A DNA stretch of 64,000 bases from Crambe crambe (taxonomy: Eukaryota > Porifera > Demospongiae > Poecilosclerida > Crambeidae), in contig OZ004586.1 of the NCBI GenBank assembly GCA_963924555.1, forward strand, positions 8,514,501-8,578,500. Direction: 5' to 3'. Below the pieces are notes generated by a model. The model was given only the letters and a program-made list of their open reading frames with translations. It was not told the origin of the DNA and made no database searches. Position numbers and translations under genes: made by a program. Shown here piece after piece: positions 10,587-23,010 of the stretch; position 1 is the first letter of the stretch; each line of letters begins with the position of its first letter.

Positions 10587-10999
10587 TGAATGGACTTGCA
10601 TGAGATAAACACAAATCACTGACTTCTATTATCAGTGATATAATAATTATGTTTCCCCTCATATTAATGCAATCTGAATGGACTGTGCATGAGATAAACA
10701 CATATCACCAACTTTTATTGACAGTGATATGTGTTTCCCCTCATATTAATGCAATCTGAATGGACTGTGCATGAGATAAACACATATCACCAACTTTTAT
10801 TGACAGTGATATGTGTTTCCCCTCAGCAATCTGAATTGACTTGCATGAGATAAACACATATCACCGACTTCTATTGTCAGTGATAATGTGTTCCCCTCAA
10901 ATTAATGCAATCTGAATGGACTGTGCATGAGATAAGCACATATCACTGACTCAGTTTACATAATGCACTCTGAACCATGCATGGGATATTAGCATGTAT

Positions 11000-11950
11000 C
11001 TAGCTAGCTTACCATGATGTGAGAGATTATTATGGCGGAGTATAGTGGAAGGATCTGTCCAGAGTACATACTCTTTTTCCCCATCAAAGGGAGAGAGGAG
11101 GAAGTTTTCATCACAGTAGCCCAATGACATGGTATATATGCCCAGATTAGATATAGCTATTAGCTATAGAGTTATTATTCATTGGTTGTTAATTGTTACA
11201 ACATTAACAGACAGCTGAGGTGGACACTTACTTGAGGGGTATTCAGAGTGATGTTCAAAATAAGAAAACAATTACCAACCTGTATAGCTATATTGCAAGT
11301 TATGTGCTCTGGCCTGAAGTAGCTGCTATTGGTACAAAGCTAGCTATACGTAGCTATAATGCTTGAAATGATACTTTCTTTTAAATGCAGGCAATGATTC
11401 TCCTTATAAGCAAAAGATTTGGACTCTGCTATAGCTAAAGATGCAAAAGAAATCAAGATTTGCAGCAGTTACTCAAACAGAACAAAGAATAGCTATAGCT
11501 ATAATTAATGTATCACTATGATATCACTTTTTTTTGTAAATAATTTGGTGTACAACACCAGGACCATGCATCAACTAGCATAGCATGGCCCTACACAAGA
11601 GATAGGGAAAACAGAACAATGGGGAAAAATCAACAACAAAAACGAAAACAACAACAAAAAAAAAAAAACCAAAAAAAAACGACAAAACACTAACTACAAA
11701 AATTTTTTTGATAGCTATTTTAAATGCACTATTTTGAAGATAGGGAAATGGTACAGTGTCCCACGAATGTACCACACTCTCACAAAGACTGACATTTTGT
11801 GATATTTTATTTGAACTAAATAGTTGGCAAGAGTTGACCTGTTGGAGGTTTGAATTGCTTGCAGGGAAAAATATCATGGGTAGTATAAGAGAATAGCCAG
11901 TCATAATTCTTCAGCACAGATACAGCTTCTGACAACTCCTTCTGGAGAGA
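11000..11950. other. no recognisable gene
   Basis: AT-rich sequence with scattered AGCTATAG words and an A-rich tract at 11,655-11,690. I see no conserved protein motif on either strand; the 109-codon minus frame here is driven by the A tract. No repeat boundary is visible. Confidence 0.6.
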
Positions 11951-11976
11951 GTATATAGCCCAATCCAACTCCTCAC

Positions 11977-12161
11977 CAGTGGCAGAGATACTGGGGGGGG
12001 CAGGGGGGCTCTAGCCCCCCCACTTTTTGACAGTTGATGCCCACTTTTTGACAGTTGATAATTTAATATACATGTATTATTAGTACATTGTGGTATGTGC
12101 CACCAGCCCCCCCCCCCCCCCCCCCCCCCCCCCCACTTTTGTTGTGGTGTTTCTGCCCCTG
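11977..12161. mobile_element. 5-bp-TSD MITE with C28 tract
   Basis: It begins CAGTGGCAGAGATA and ends with the imperfect inverse TGTTTCTGCCCCTG. CTCAC flanks it at 11,972-11,976 and 12,162-12,166. It contains a G8 run and a 28-C run (12,107-12,134), and an internal short tandem of CCCACTTTTTGACAGTTGAT. The ends and 5-bp target again suggest a hAT-type MITE. Confidence 0.7.
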
Positions 12162-12429
12162 CTCACACACAATCTGGAGCATCCCCTGTGGTCAAGCTAC
12201 TGCTATAACAAGCTCATTATAACTGAATAGCTATAATCATATTCATATGCTTTGTTATAGCAAACTATTATACAGTGGAACCTCTCTAAAATGGACCAAG
12301 CATTTTTTGTCTGTAGTTTATAGCTACAATTAAGGGATTATATCTACTGCATGCCACCCCTGAATTGCAGATTACCTCCACCACACATGTACAAAGACCA
12401 CACACCATTAGTAGCTATCAGATTATGGC

Positions 12430-15067
12430 ATAGCTAATCCCGGCAGGCGAGGGAACAATTTACCCTGGGGAACATCTATCCCTGAGCGCTTTAAAAAAAC
12501 GAAATCCAGTGTTATGCGTTCGGGAGAACAGATATCCCTAGAGTTATGCGTTCGGGGAACACGCGCCACTGGGAAACACATATCACTATAACACCGGACC
12601 GGACCACCGGACCGCGATAAACTTTTGCGCACGAAGTCAAAAATGCGCATGCGCGCTTGATTGCAAAGATCTGGGACGTACACAGCTGGCCCTGGACTTT
12701 GGCCAAAGAGGTACCAAGGCAGTACAGTCATTATTCAAAGAAATGACCAGACCTGTATTTTGGCAGCATCCCATGCAGCCTATGCGATCAGTCAATTCCA
12801 GAGTCTAGGGTAGATCACTATGTCACTGAATGAACACATCCAAGGACAAGAGACCAAGGAAGATATCGAAAAGACCCTTCCTGGACCTTGCATTTATTAT
12901 TGCACTGTTTTCCACCACACCCACCTGACGGGGGCAGTTTTCTCGTTTTTATTTCACTCCTACCTGTTTGTGCCCCTGCGGCTTATTCAAACTTGAATTG
13001 AATTGGAATTGCCATGGCCAGGTGGGGCTGACAAAATCACAGACCATGGACCACTAATAAAGTTGCTCCCATAACACTTAGCTAGCCTACATAGCTAGCT
13101 ACAGTTCACACTTGCTGAACTAGTTAATATTAATATTAAATCAAAATCTTGCAATTTCTAATTGCATCTGTTTCCTTTTCAAAGGAATATCATTCTGTAT
13201 GAGTAAAAAGACCATAACAATAGTTAGCTGAGTATATGGTTATTAAATCAACCCACCTGAGAGAAGGTGAATGGCCTGGTAGTGTGCATACTAGCTATTG
13301 CTATTATCATAACAGTAATGCATAATTATGGCTAGAGCTTGTACTATCATGTAACACTTACTAAGCACAAAAATACTCCACAATCGTGGCCATAAGTTGT
13401 GTTGTGCAGGGATATTCTGTTTGAAAAATAGTTCCATAATAGCTATAGCTATAGCTACTGGCTAATGGCAACACCACACATACAACTAGCTAGCTTAACT
13501 CACTTTAGCAGAAAACAATCTCCATTTTGAGCTAGGATGTTTAGTCATTATATATTTGCTGTGTGGACATAAATACTATCATCTAGTGGTATATAGACAG
13601 AGTAGCTATATAGCTAGGTGACTTAAAACTTATAGGCTAATAGCTAGTTGTGCTAATAATTATATAGGTGGATATAGCTAGCGCAGTAAAAGAAATTTAT
13701 CATACCAATACTTTTGGGGTGTCATTGGACTCTCAATTTTGAGAAGTATGAGATCAGATATTATGATTCATTATTGGGTGACAACATGAAATGCTTACAA
13801 AATGTGCAGTAAGTCAAGCATCTTATCAGTTACTTTAATCCAAGATTCAACTTCAGAACATCCAAGTAGGAGCTTGTATAAAAAAGTTGACACACAGAAG
13901 ACACTTTTCAAGTTTCTTATTGCATTCTTCCACAATCAAAAATAAGTAGAAATCTACGATCTGAGCAAACCATATTATATAGCTAGCTACTGCATACAGT
14001 ATACATACTGTTTATATGTTGCAGCACACAACATACGTATCCTATCATTTTGAAGGTCCAGGAAGGGTCTTTTTGATATCTTCCTTGGTCAAGTACTCAG
14101 GAGTCACGTGCAAGGTGGGAATAAATTTCTATTGTAATTTATTTATTATTATCATAATGTTGATAAAATGAGAAAACTGCCCCCGTCAGGTGGGTGTGGT
14201 AGAAAACAGTGCAATGATAAGTGCAAGGTCCAGGAAAGGTCTTTTCGATATCTTTCCTTGGTCATCTCTTGTCCTTGGATGTATTCATTCACATAGTGAT
14301 CTACGCCATAGACTCTGGAATTGACTGATCGCATAGGCTCCATGGGATGCTGCCAAAACACGGGTATGGTCATTTCTTTGAATAGTGACTGTATTGCCTT
14401 GGTACCTCTTTGGCCAAAGTCCAGGGCTGTGTCCCAGAGCTTTGCAATCAAGCGCGCATGCGCATTTTGACTTCGTGCGCAAAAGTTTATCGTGGTCCGG
14501 CGTCCATGGTCCGGTGGTCCGGTCCGGTCCGTGTTTTAGTCAGACCCCAGTCAATTGCAGCTCCGTTCGAATTTCCGTCGGAAGCGTATGGTTTGTGCGT
14601 GCCATACAAATTTAGGCCTATCAACACTTCTATTTCAACAAAAAGAGATGATATCTACAGCAACACCATGGGCTGGATCCGATGTCGTCTCTCATTCTCT
14701 CTGCTACGTGCAGCTATCATGAGCATCAGGGGCGCCCGTTCCACCATTGGCCATGCAACCAGGGAACCGGAGGCCCCAACAGATCTTATCACCCGGGTCT
14801 GCCACATCCCAGCATTGGACTAATCACACGTCACCCTAACCTTTTGTCTCACTTTTCTTATTATTTACTTCTCCTCTCTACATCCTTATATTTCAGTTGC
14901 TGAGCAACGTTAAATTTAAAAAAAAAAAATAAAATAAAAATATCTATGGTTAATAACTAAAATTTATGGCACGCACAAACCATATGCTTCATACGGAATG
15001 TCTGCAATTGACTGTAAGAGGTCGTCACGCTTGACGGAATTTCTCAACGCTATTGCAATTCACTGTA
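12430..15067. repeat. inverted-repeat element, arms 12,580-12,960 and 14,160-14,545
   Basis: The two arms, each about 380 bp, are reverse complements. Both share CCTGACGGGGGCAGTTTTCTC, GACTTTGGCCAAAGAGGTACC and a GGACCGGACC cluster. They enclose about 1.2 kb of AT-rich DNA (13,000-14,100) with no gene that I can see. The right arm continues into a second, smaller inversion (14,575-14,615 against 14,955-14,995, GGTTTGTGCGTGCCATA) and then into the repeat half that borders the KDZ unit. The open frames in the arms are not conserved genes. Confidence 0.7.
14620..14938 (+). pseudogene. 3' end of a LINE (RT C-terminus plus poly-A)
   Basis: The frame gives GWIRCRLSFSLLRAAIMSIR and then a short tail to TAA. 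The W-x-R-x-R-LSFSLLRxAI-x-x-RG ending is typical of the C-terminus of L2/CR1-like and related non-LTR reverse transcriptases. An untranslated stretch and an A-rich tail (14,918-14,938) follow. The copy is truncated to its last few hundred bases and sits between the small inverted arms of the surrounding repeat. Confidence 0.65.
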
Positions 15068-15749
15068 GAACCATAGATAATGCATTGCGTTCACATAGCA
15101 CGCGCACTACGTCAGGCATGACCACGTGGCTGTAGTGGAGAGTGCTGCCTCCTGTCATTTTTCTTTCTTTTTTCCCACTATGAGTAAGTCAGCTAGAGTA
15201 GCCAAACTTTGTAGCTACAAGAGAGTATCAAGTACTTGGTGCATCGGTGGGCTAGGGTGTTATGCCCTTGCACTAGTCTTGTTTCCAGATTATGTACATC
15301 TTGGGTAGAGGCCATCTGGGGACTTTAGCAGGGCTGATCCAGGATTTCCTTGGATGGTGGCTGGTGTTGCCAGTAGACCATATTCCAATCTTACCATGTG
15401 GCCTATTTGGCTCGTGTTACAGCTATTTAGATCCATGGAAAAAAGACAAAAGCAAATAAAGCTACGTATATAGCTCTTGTTCTGAACTGCAAAGTAAGCC
15501 GCTAGAAGAACTACTCCATCAGTGCCATCGGCTGATCAACCAATCATGGGAGTTTGTATGAGATCTACCTAATATTCTAATAGCCCAATTCAAGCCCCTG
15601 TTAGTCCAAAATCTTGCTCAGAGATCTGTCCAATTAAAACCCAGAATGAGCTACATAAGTGGACCTTTACCTAGAGAATCTTTAGAGCAAGCTGAGAAGA
15701 TGTTGTGGATGATATTTTAAAAGCATGAAATTACATAGGAAATCACTGG

Positions 15750-18700
15750 ATGGGTACTCTTCTCAACCTCACAAATGTAACAGGGCAGCCTTTTAAGCAT
15801 TTAAGCTTCTCATGTCAGTCACTTGATAAAAGACATTGTGTGCTGCCTCTGTCACAATGTCTTGAACAATCCCCAGATGTTCTCCTGAGCTTCGTGTGGG
15901 AACATCTGGGAAATGAGAGAGAAAATTTTTCTCTGGTTTTCCAGCCAATCGTTACTTATCAACAAGGTTCTAAAGATAATAATTATGGATATCAATACAT
16001 GTATGTATACTGAAAATGATCACACATAATTTGGTAAAAACCATAACTATTATTCATTAATTTTAGCTTGAGGTAAATAATTTTGTCTCATTCTGAGTAG
16101 TATAATATTTATAGCAATGTTACTCTTTATTATGTAGATAAAAAAATTAGCGATGAAAACAAACAGGTACTTGAAGGTTTGTTCCAGAGAGGTATGGTAT
16201 CAACATCAGTGACCAATACCCTTTCAACGAGCCTAATTGAGAAAGCTGTTGATGAAACAAAACTTAATAGGAAGATAGTGAAGGTAATATCTGTTTGTAC
16301 TGTTTGTTGATTTCCTAACCCAATATGATTGTGTTAGCTATGCAATTAACTGTATGCAGCAACCAAAATTCTAAATGGTGCACCCCAGCTCATGGGATGA
16401 AATTCAAAGTTCAATAGCAACTTGATTGGTACAATTTTTAGCTATGGGCTATATGCCTTAAGAGCTTATGAGGCTCAAGTACGTAGGATACAATGCTGTT
16501 ATGAAACTTAAAGCAGCTGATATGTAATAGTTAGAACACGGTGGTCTGGTGATTATGGTCAATAAACAACCGGCGCAGCCCGAGGATAAGGTTGTTTATT
16601 TGGCCATAATCACCAGGACTACCGTGTTCTGTTATATATCCCCAGGGCGCATGATTTCATTGGTCGGTCTATAGTTTCAGCTAGCTAGCTACCCTTAGTT
16701 ACGAAACAAAACGAAAACTCCTGCCATGGCTTGTCCTGTCCTGGGATGTGCGGTTATTCAGACGCCAAATCTACAGAGCCTCGTGCTCTCGAGCCCGTTT
16801 GCGAAGACTACGACAACTACGAGGCTCAACTCGAACTCCTCCCATGCCCACCACACCCAGCTATTAACGAGTTCCTCCACCCACATTTTGCTAGCGACAG
16901 TGAACTAGCTAAGCTAGCAGAAGATATGACGCCAAAAAATACTGAACAAATACCAAATGTGCCTTAGACAATAATTTCTTCCAGTGGAAAATTGCAAGAA
17001 ATAGCTATGAAGTTTCCTTGTGACCCAGCCAGATGACTTCTTCATTTTCCAACAATCACTACTTTAGTAATAGTTAGATAATGTCATTATCTTCATAATC
17101 ATCTTCTTCCAACAGTCACCTTCCAACAGTCAGCTATAAACTACCAACATAATACAGAGACAGAAATAGACTCTTTAGTAATAACTAGTTAATGACAATG
17201 TTATCTCAGGTTATCTTCATTATTATCATCTTCCGAAAGTCAGCTTCAGAAAACCTAAAACTGTTGTTATTCATAGCCTGGGGAACAGTGTGTTTATGAG
17301 TCATAAACGCACTTTACCCTAAGGGAGGGAATTTATGACAGTAAGAGCACTTTTCTCTATGGGAGTAAATGTATTAGGTGAGATATATTATATCAAATAG
17401 TGCACTTCCGAAAAGGCATTCTTTATTGGTGAGGATTACTATATCAAGACTAAGCTAAGCATAGACAGCTGAGTAACAGTTTGTAAAACTTTCAAGGTCA
17501 TGTCTTTTTCAACTGCTTTTAACCACAAAATCCATGAAAATTTCCCACTATGCAATACAGTCATGGGATTTAGAGTAGCTAGCTATGATATCACATGTAC
17601 TTGGACAGCTTATGGGAGGTGGGACAGTAGGTGGGGATGGATTCTGAGTCCAGGAGCGTATATGGACCAATAAGTCATGGTATGAAAGCAATGTCGTAAC
17701 TACTATGACCTAATAGAGCTATGTTATCTCATAACTACAACTATGCATTCTTGGGTAGGTGGCAACAGGGAACATTCTTAATTAAATGCTCTTTTCTACT
17801 AAATATATTAGAATTCAGTCCATGCTGTCTGTTTCGCTTACCACTTATGTATATACTCAGGAGGGCATGATATCGGCCTGATAATAAACATTTTGTCATT
17901 ATGCAGAATTGGATTGGCAATCGTAAAAGAAAGGTAGAAAATACCACTCAAGAAGATGCAGAACATGATGCACCCATTCCAAAACGACAAAATTTTCATG
18001 GATATCATGAATTTATGAAGACGCAGAAGGGCCATAAAGGTATGGTTGTCCTATTCAGGTTCCAGTTTTGACACTAGTTAATTACTGGTGAAGATAGTAT
18101 GATGTATAGTAACAGAAAAAATATGGAGTCTCAAAAGCAAAATTATTAGCAGTACCATTATGACAACTCTTTGCACTGGTTTGATATACTCTCTGGCTCA
18201 CCATACTCATAGGATCTGGAGCTACCATTGGCGAATGTTCATCAGCAATTAGCTCTTCATGGAAAAGACTTTCTGTGGAAGAGAAAGATGAATTTCGTGA
18301 TAGGGCAAAAAGAAGAAAAGAAGGTGAAGGGATACCACCTGCGCAGAAGTGGAAGGAAGTTCAAAAATCCATGAAGAGAATCAACCAAGAGGTATGATTA
18401 GAAAGTTGAGATAGACCACACACCCTTACATAATGTTTACTGCATTACTGAATAGATTAGTTACATTGAGAAGATGGGAGGAGAGGGTGTTGCAATGCTG
18501 TGGGCCAATGGAAGCTACTACCGTAGCTACAGTAATTTGGGCCAAAAGTGGCTAGATAAAAATGAACACATTTCATCAATGTTTGTCAGCCACATGCTTT
18601 CTGGTAAGTCAACAATAGAATTTCATATTAGTTATTATTCTATGTATTCAGCAAAGAATCAACCAACAGAAGAACTGACAATCACAAAAGATCAATTAAT

Positions 18701-19538
18701 TGAAAGAGTTAGAAGCATTTTCTTAACAAAGTACAGTAAGTATTCCACAGATGTAATCATATAATTATTACATGGGTGTATCATTCCATAGAGAATCTGA
18801 CTGGAAAGAAGAGTTGTAAACAAGTCCCTTATGCTCATAAATCCTTTAATGTCCTTCATATGCCTGGGGGATTAGGGTTTAAAAATCCAAGATTGTACAA
18901 AATTTGTGAATTGCAAGAAATCATAAATTATCAAGATGACATCATATTTGTCAGAGGTGGGTTTACTGCACAGACTTTATATGGACTATACCCTTTTACA
19001 TGCCCATTCTCAACCTTTCTCTTATGACTCCTAATACTGTGTCAGTTTTATCATTATAAAAACAGCATGAAGACATACCTATCAGGAGTACGTAGCTAGC
19101 TTCTAGTAATGGTAACACAGTCCGTTCCATTCTGATCTTTTGTGTGACCGATCAGCATACACAGGATTAGGTTGGCACAGAGTTCTGGTGAATCCCCTGA
19201 ATAAAGCACACCATTTGCTGCGATATTGACACTATTTCATTACATTATTCAGTTGCTTCACAATCTCAACCCAATACATCCTCTTCATCCACTCCACAAG
19301 TGATCTCCTCCATAGCAACTCAAGCGTCTGTATCTTCATCCATCCCTCAAGCTATCTCCTCCATAGCTACTACATCAACAACCCATTTTCATGCTCCCGT
19401 ACCTTCAGTATGTATATGAGAAAACTATTATGACAATGATTGTACTTTCTGTCCTTATTATAGGCTCCTATGCGGACACCTGTGTCTGTAAGAATTATAC
19501 GAATAGAACAAAGAGAACAAAGAGGAACAAGTAGCTAA
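15750..19538 (+). CDS. homeodomain plus HMG-like DNA-binding protein, 433 aa
   Basis: Nine exons join in phase without a stop: 15,750-15,966; 16,138-16,283; 17,907-18,039; 18,213-18,391; 18,456-18,603; 18,652-18,735; 18,792-18,956; 19,253-19,407; 19,464-19,538. Residues about 73-130 end in a homeodomain recognition-helix-like segment, VKNWIGNRKRK (around 120-130), which spans an intron. Residues about 175-200 (SSSWKRLSVEEKDEFRDRAKRRK is the core region) look like HMG-box helix 2. The C-terminus is Ser/Thr/Pro-rich and ends in basic RIIRIEQREQR. I infer a nuclear DNA-binding role. It lies convergent to the KDZ transposase in the same inserted unit, so it may be the element's own accessory factor. 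The start ATG is the first in the exon and is the least certain part. Intron 2 holds a hairpin and an unrelated ORF. Confidence 0.7.
16528..16636. repeat. short palindromic foldback in intron 2
   Basis: AGAACACGGTGGTCTGGTGA and its near-inverse TCACCAGGACTACCGTGTTCT border arms of about 42 bp that include GGTTGTTTAT. The loop is about 20 bp. It is a hairpin-forming MITE or the terminus of a larger element that supplies the next ORF. Confidence 0.75.
16731..16967 (+). pseudogene. N-terminal fragment of a multicopy transposon-type protein
   Basis: A 78-codon frame reads CGYSDAKSTEPRALEPVCED, then CPPHPAINEFLHPHFASDSE, then TPKNTEQ. PKNT following an acidic, proline-rich leader is reminiscent of the start of Crypton-derived (DUF3504, QRICH/ZMYM-type) tyrosine recombinase-like proteins. 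Nothing of a recombinase core follows. It lies in intron 2 of the homeodomain gene next to the palindrome. The family call is weak. Confidence 0.35.
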
Positions 19539-19705
19539 TGATGAATTTTCATAATAATGTTTATAGCAAGTTTATGGGCAAAGACATAATATTTACCAGG
19601 GGTGGTAGGGCTTGTCTTGAGTGCCTTCATGCGACTGGTACAATTCAACAAGCAGAGTTATTGAGGTGAAGTTCATTCCTCACAGGGGGAGGAAGGTCAT
19701 CTATT

Positions 19706-19741
<36 letters not shown>

Positions 19742-20383
19742 CTGGGTGTAATAAAAGTGTGACCACACTAGCATGTGAAGTGTGCCATCTAGGGGGGTCG
19801 GGGGCATGCTCACCCAGGAAAATTTTAAGCCTGATTGGATTGGGGTTCTAGGGTGATATCTCAATTCCCACTGAATATTATAGTTTGTTAGCTAGCAACT
19901 GCAACAACAACAAAAAGAAGCTATTCCAGTTATACTTATTAAGAACATGTCATAGTCCATCATTTTTGAGGGGGCTCAGCCCCCACCTTCTGAATATTAG
20001 GGGGGGGGGCTCTAGCCCCTCCAGCCCTCACCTTCCACCTCATGTTCTTGATTGGCTAGAATCTTGTTACCCTGGCAAATAGTTGAACAAATTCTTTTGC
20101 AATTGCTTCTAGAATTACCTGGGTAATTACCATACCAGGATCACTGGTTCTTAGGGCTATTGCTTCAGGATAGCTTGTGTATCACCTAATCACATTGGGG
20201 TATGTGTAGCTAGTCATTTCAGATCAAGTAATGACAGTTTTGGAGATTAGCCATGGAGTTTGTTCAATACGCAAATAATATTACAAAAAAGGTAAACTGA
20301 TGATATAAACAAGTATCTTCTGTGTTATTAGTCTGGTTGTTCATATTATTATTGTACACCTTCATCATGACCCACTGCAGCCA

Positions 20384-22858
20384 CTATATCGTCAACTGTT
20401 TCTTTCTAAAGAGTAGACAGCTAAATGAAATAAAAGCAGTATTGCAACTGTTATACACACCTCATATAAACGCCACTGATCTAGTTGGTATCTTTGAATA
20501 GCCCTAGCTTTCAATATCTCAGATAAGTCCTCCCTGGCATTATCTTCATCAGAATCTGAGGTATGTGCCTTTAAATACAAATAATACCAAGTTTGAGGTT
20601 TGCTTCCCTTCCAAGATGGAGTAGTATATCAGTTAACACATCTATACGATGACTAGGTCTCATCTCCTTGGTCATTCTTGAGTAGCGCCTGAGTTTTGAC
20701 CACAACCTTTCTACTACCTCTCCATCAGTCAGGCCAAAACCTGTTTGTTTTCTTGGACTATACATAATCTGAAGGGATGAATAGCATGCTAATTATTGGG
20801 GGGGAAGGAAAAAGGAAAGAAAGTTACCTGACACTTGGCCTGATGTCCATAGACATGAAATATAGGTATAGCCAGTTGTACATTACTCAAAAGTTCACCA
20901 TTACCACTTGCCTATAATAAATATAGCAAAGCTGAAATAACTAGCTTAGCATGATTAAACTACAGGCTTACATGGAGATGTTTCTTAAGCATACATGCAA
21001 TGTCATACAATAGATGTATTCGCATTCTTTCATTCTGTTCCTTCATTTCTTTCAACATCCAAACAGAGTAGGCCAGTCTAAATCACATGACGTATTTTTC
21101 TTTATCATTGGAGTTTGAAATTTGTTCACCTCTCTCCATGCTTCAGGTTGATGAATCTTTTTGGGAACTCATGTCTACATGCACGACCAAAAATAGCAGT
21201 TTCATCAAGTGCTGAATATCGTCCTGATGATTTCAGTGGGTGTCCAGCAAGAAATTGATTGCATCCCTATATATGAAGTGTACACAATTTATAAAAAAAT
21301 ATAGGCCATTAGTTCAAATTCACAGAATCAAAGGAGTTGTGTTTATAGGTTGAAATAAATCGATCGACAGCTGTTTGATTACCAAACATCAAATTCCCAT
21401 GAAGGGGTTCACGAACACTTTTACCAGAACTTTTCTTCCTTGATAATCCAAACATGGCATCAAATGACTCAAACAAATCTCCTTCTTCCTAAAGAGACTT
21501 CTTTATTCTATATCTGACCAAACAGATGATTATATATCTTACACTTGGACAAGCAAGACATGTATTTCCTCTGGGAAAGGAGGGGCAAAACTCTGTCAAG
21601 TACCTTTTCCTGTACTTAAAATATCTAACAGATTCAGAAATATGATAATCAGGCACATTATTAATATACCTACCTACCTGTACTCTTCAAATGAATCAAT
21701 TATAGCTGGATACACTTTGGAATCCTGTATAAAATAGTAAAACTAGGATATAGAATAAGTATTATACATAATCACCTGGGATTGGGATAAAATAGAATAC
21801 CATGGCCTCCTCAGTTCAAGTGCGTGAACAAAATCCTTCACTGCCACCTGACACTCAAGTAAAAGTGCCTCTAACCAATCTAGAAGATCAAAATGGAAGG
21901 CTTGTATGGGGGATGATGGAGTTGCTGGCCACAGATTATAGCGAATAAGAGTGACAGCTTCTGGTTCACAGTGGCAAAATACCACAGACAAATTATGCTG
22001 GTTTCCTTTTAAAAAATTAAACTTAAATAACATTGATAACAGAATAATTTGACTTACCAAAGCCATCCAAGCAAGCTAATGATTTCAGATATTTGCCTGA
22101 ACAGTTATGGTCACTACGGGATAGCTGTTGGTGTATCTTGTATGGCATGAACAAACCATCCTAAATTTCATTAGTCATAATTATACATTATTATTAAATT
22201 ATAGCCACACCTTCCATACTTCCAATAGATGATAGATGTTCATGTACTGGTGATTTTTCACTGCACATTGATGGCAAAAGTGGGAGTAGGGTCCACAGGA
22301 TTGACAGCGGACAAGAGCAGGCATTCCACAATAACATTTCCATTCATGTGGTGGAGCACAGTTCTCAACATGTGCCATAAATAGTGCTGAATAAAATACA
22401 GATGGTGGGATCAGCCCATGCAACACTGGTTTAAAGCAACATACAATCTCTGAGTTTCTTCCATGAGTCTGATAGTGCATGTTGTCTTGACTCATAGGAC
22501 TGACGTGGTCGTACACATTCAGGCTGAATATCACACTCCTGACCACCCCCAATATCATCATACAAATCAACTTGGGGAGGCTGTTGTGTGTGAGGGAAAT
22601 GCTCCCCATCATCAATGCTGTTTCCAGCTGCTGGAAACTCAGAGCTTACCACTTTTGATCTGCCTGTCAGTGAATCAGAGATAATATTTTTTGCCTTGAT
22701 AGTGGTTCGCTTCCTACGCCTAAACCCTTTCCCTTTTGAGTAGTGATTGAGTAAGGAAGCTGCATACATAGGGATGACTATAAGTGTGACCAATAACTGA
22801 TTTAAAGGGCTAGGTAATAAAATATCAAAGAGTAGATTATTACAAGATACTTACCCAT
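20384..22858 (-). CDS. KDZ-family transposase, about 577 aa, intact
   Basis: Fourteen exons on the minus strand join in phase: 22,858-22,855; 22,759-22,445; 22,386-22,211; 22,160-22,058; 22,005-21,776; 21,724-21,678; 21,609-21,543; 21,488-21,324; 21,266-21,130; 21,077-20,972; 20,911-20,828; 20,768-20,588; 20,555-20,461; 20,407-20,384. Motifs in order are a basic GFRRRKRTT stretch (likely nuclear import); the CxC zinc module CYCGMPALVRCQSC...FCHQCAVKNH; the second module VFCHCEP...WPATPSSPIQAF; ALDETAIFGRACRHEF; the catalytic-type LLYDIACMLKKHL; PIFHVYGHQAKC; and FGLTDGEVVERLWSKLR followed by RPSHR. These are the hallmarks of Kyakuja-Dileera-Zisupton transposases. The start is an ATGG spliced to exon 2. 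Intron 12 would be only 32 nt, so that junction is the least certain. All key motifs are present, so activity is possible. Confidence 0.82.
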
Positions 22859-23010
22859 GAATAAACAGTCACTTTAGTCACTGAAAAATAGGAAGACTCA
22901 CCGTCAGCAGAACACAGAACGATGCACTCGCCACGTGGGTGGGTGGGCGTAACGCACGGTAGCTTTGGGGCGCGCATGCGATCTGCGGTGCATTGAGATT
23001 GTATTAGTCA

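Larger units (their letters stand above)
8480..10960. repeat. palindromic satellite, about 75-90-bp unit
   Basis: The array repeats a perfect hairpin, ACACATATCACTGAC - TTCTATT - GTCAGTGATATGTGT, followed by TTCCCCTCAATTTAATGCAA, TCTGAATGGACT and GCATGAGATAA. Unit length varies with small deletions. A longer block (CGTACGAAAGGATCGAGTGA to CACTCATTAAC) is duplicated at about 9,540-9,640 and 9,770-9,870, giving a higher-order period near 229 bp. A 237-bp MITE interrupts the array at 10,350. The hairpin core matches GTGATATGTGTTTCCC inside the repeat at 7,384-7,700, so the satellite probably grew from that element. Confidence 0.9.
15068..23010. mobile_element. KDZ transposon unit carrying two convergent genes
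   Basis: This 7,943-bp block interrupts another repeat. Left of it the host repeat ends GCAATTCACTGTA; right of it the host resumes TACACAGGTGCTGAT. The uninterrupted copy at 7,384-7,570 reads (reverse strand) GCAATTCACTGTACACAGG. The insertion is therefore exact, with only TA duplicated (15,066-15,067 and 23,011-23,012). Inside are an intact homeodomain/HMG-like gene (+) and an intact KDZ transposase gene (-), tail to tail. The ends show no long terminal inverted repeat; only a weak ATGCA-x-x-GC resemblance is visible about 15 bp in. Known KDZ elements are DNA transposons with a zinc-binding RNase-H-fold transposase. The TA target and missing TIR are what is odd. Confidence 0.75.

Noticed and set aside
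8480-10960. CRISPR-like array
   Set aside because: Repeats are palindromic and regular, but spacers are not unique sequence; they are parts of the same unit. The context is eukaryotic with no cas genes.
11575-11904. 109-codon minus frame
   Set aside because: The Phe/Val-rich middle is an A-tract read backwards; there are no motifs or splice sites.
14385-14823. 137-codon plus-strand frame
   Set aside because: It runs across an inverted-repeat arm into the LINE tail. Only the last part (GWIRCRLSFSLLRAAI) is protein-derived.
15060-15090. P-type end (CATAGATAATGC) at the left edge of the KDZ unit
   Set aside because: It has no inner GGATTGGAAAC block, no matching right end and no 7-bp duplication, so I do not call a P element here.
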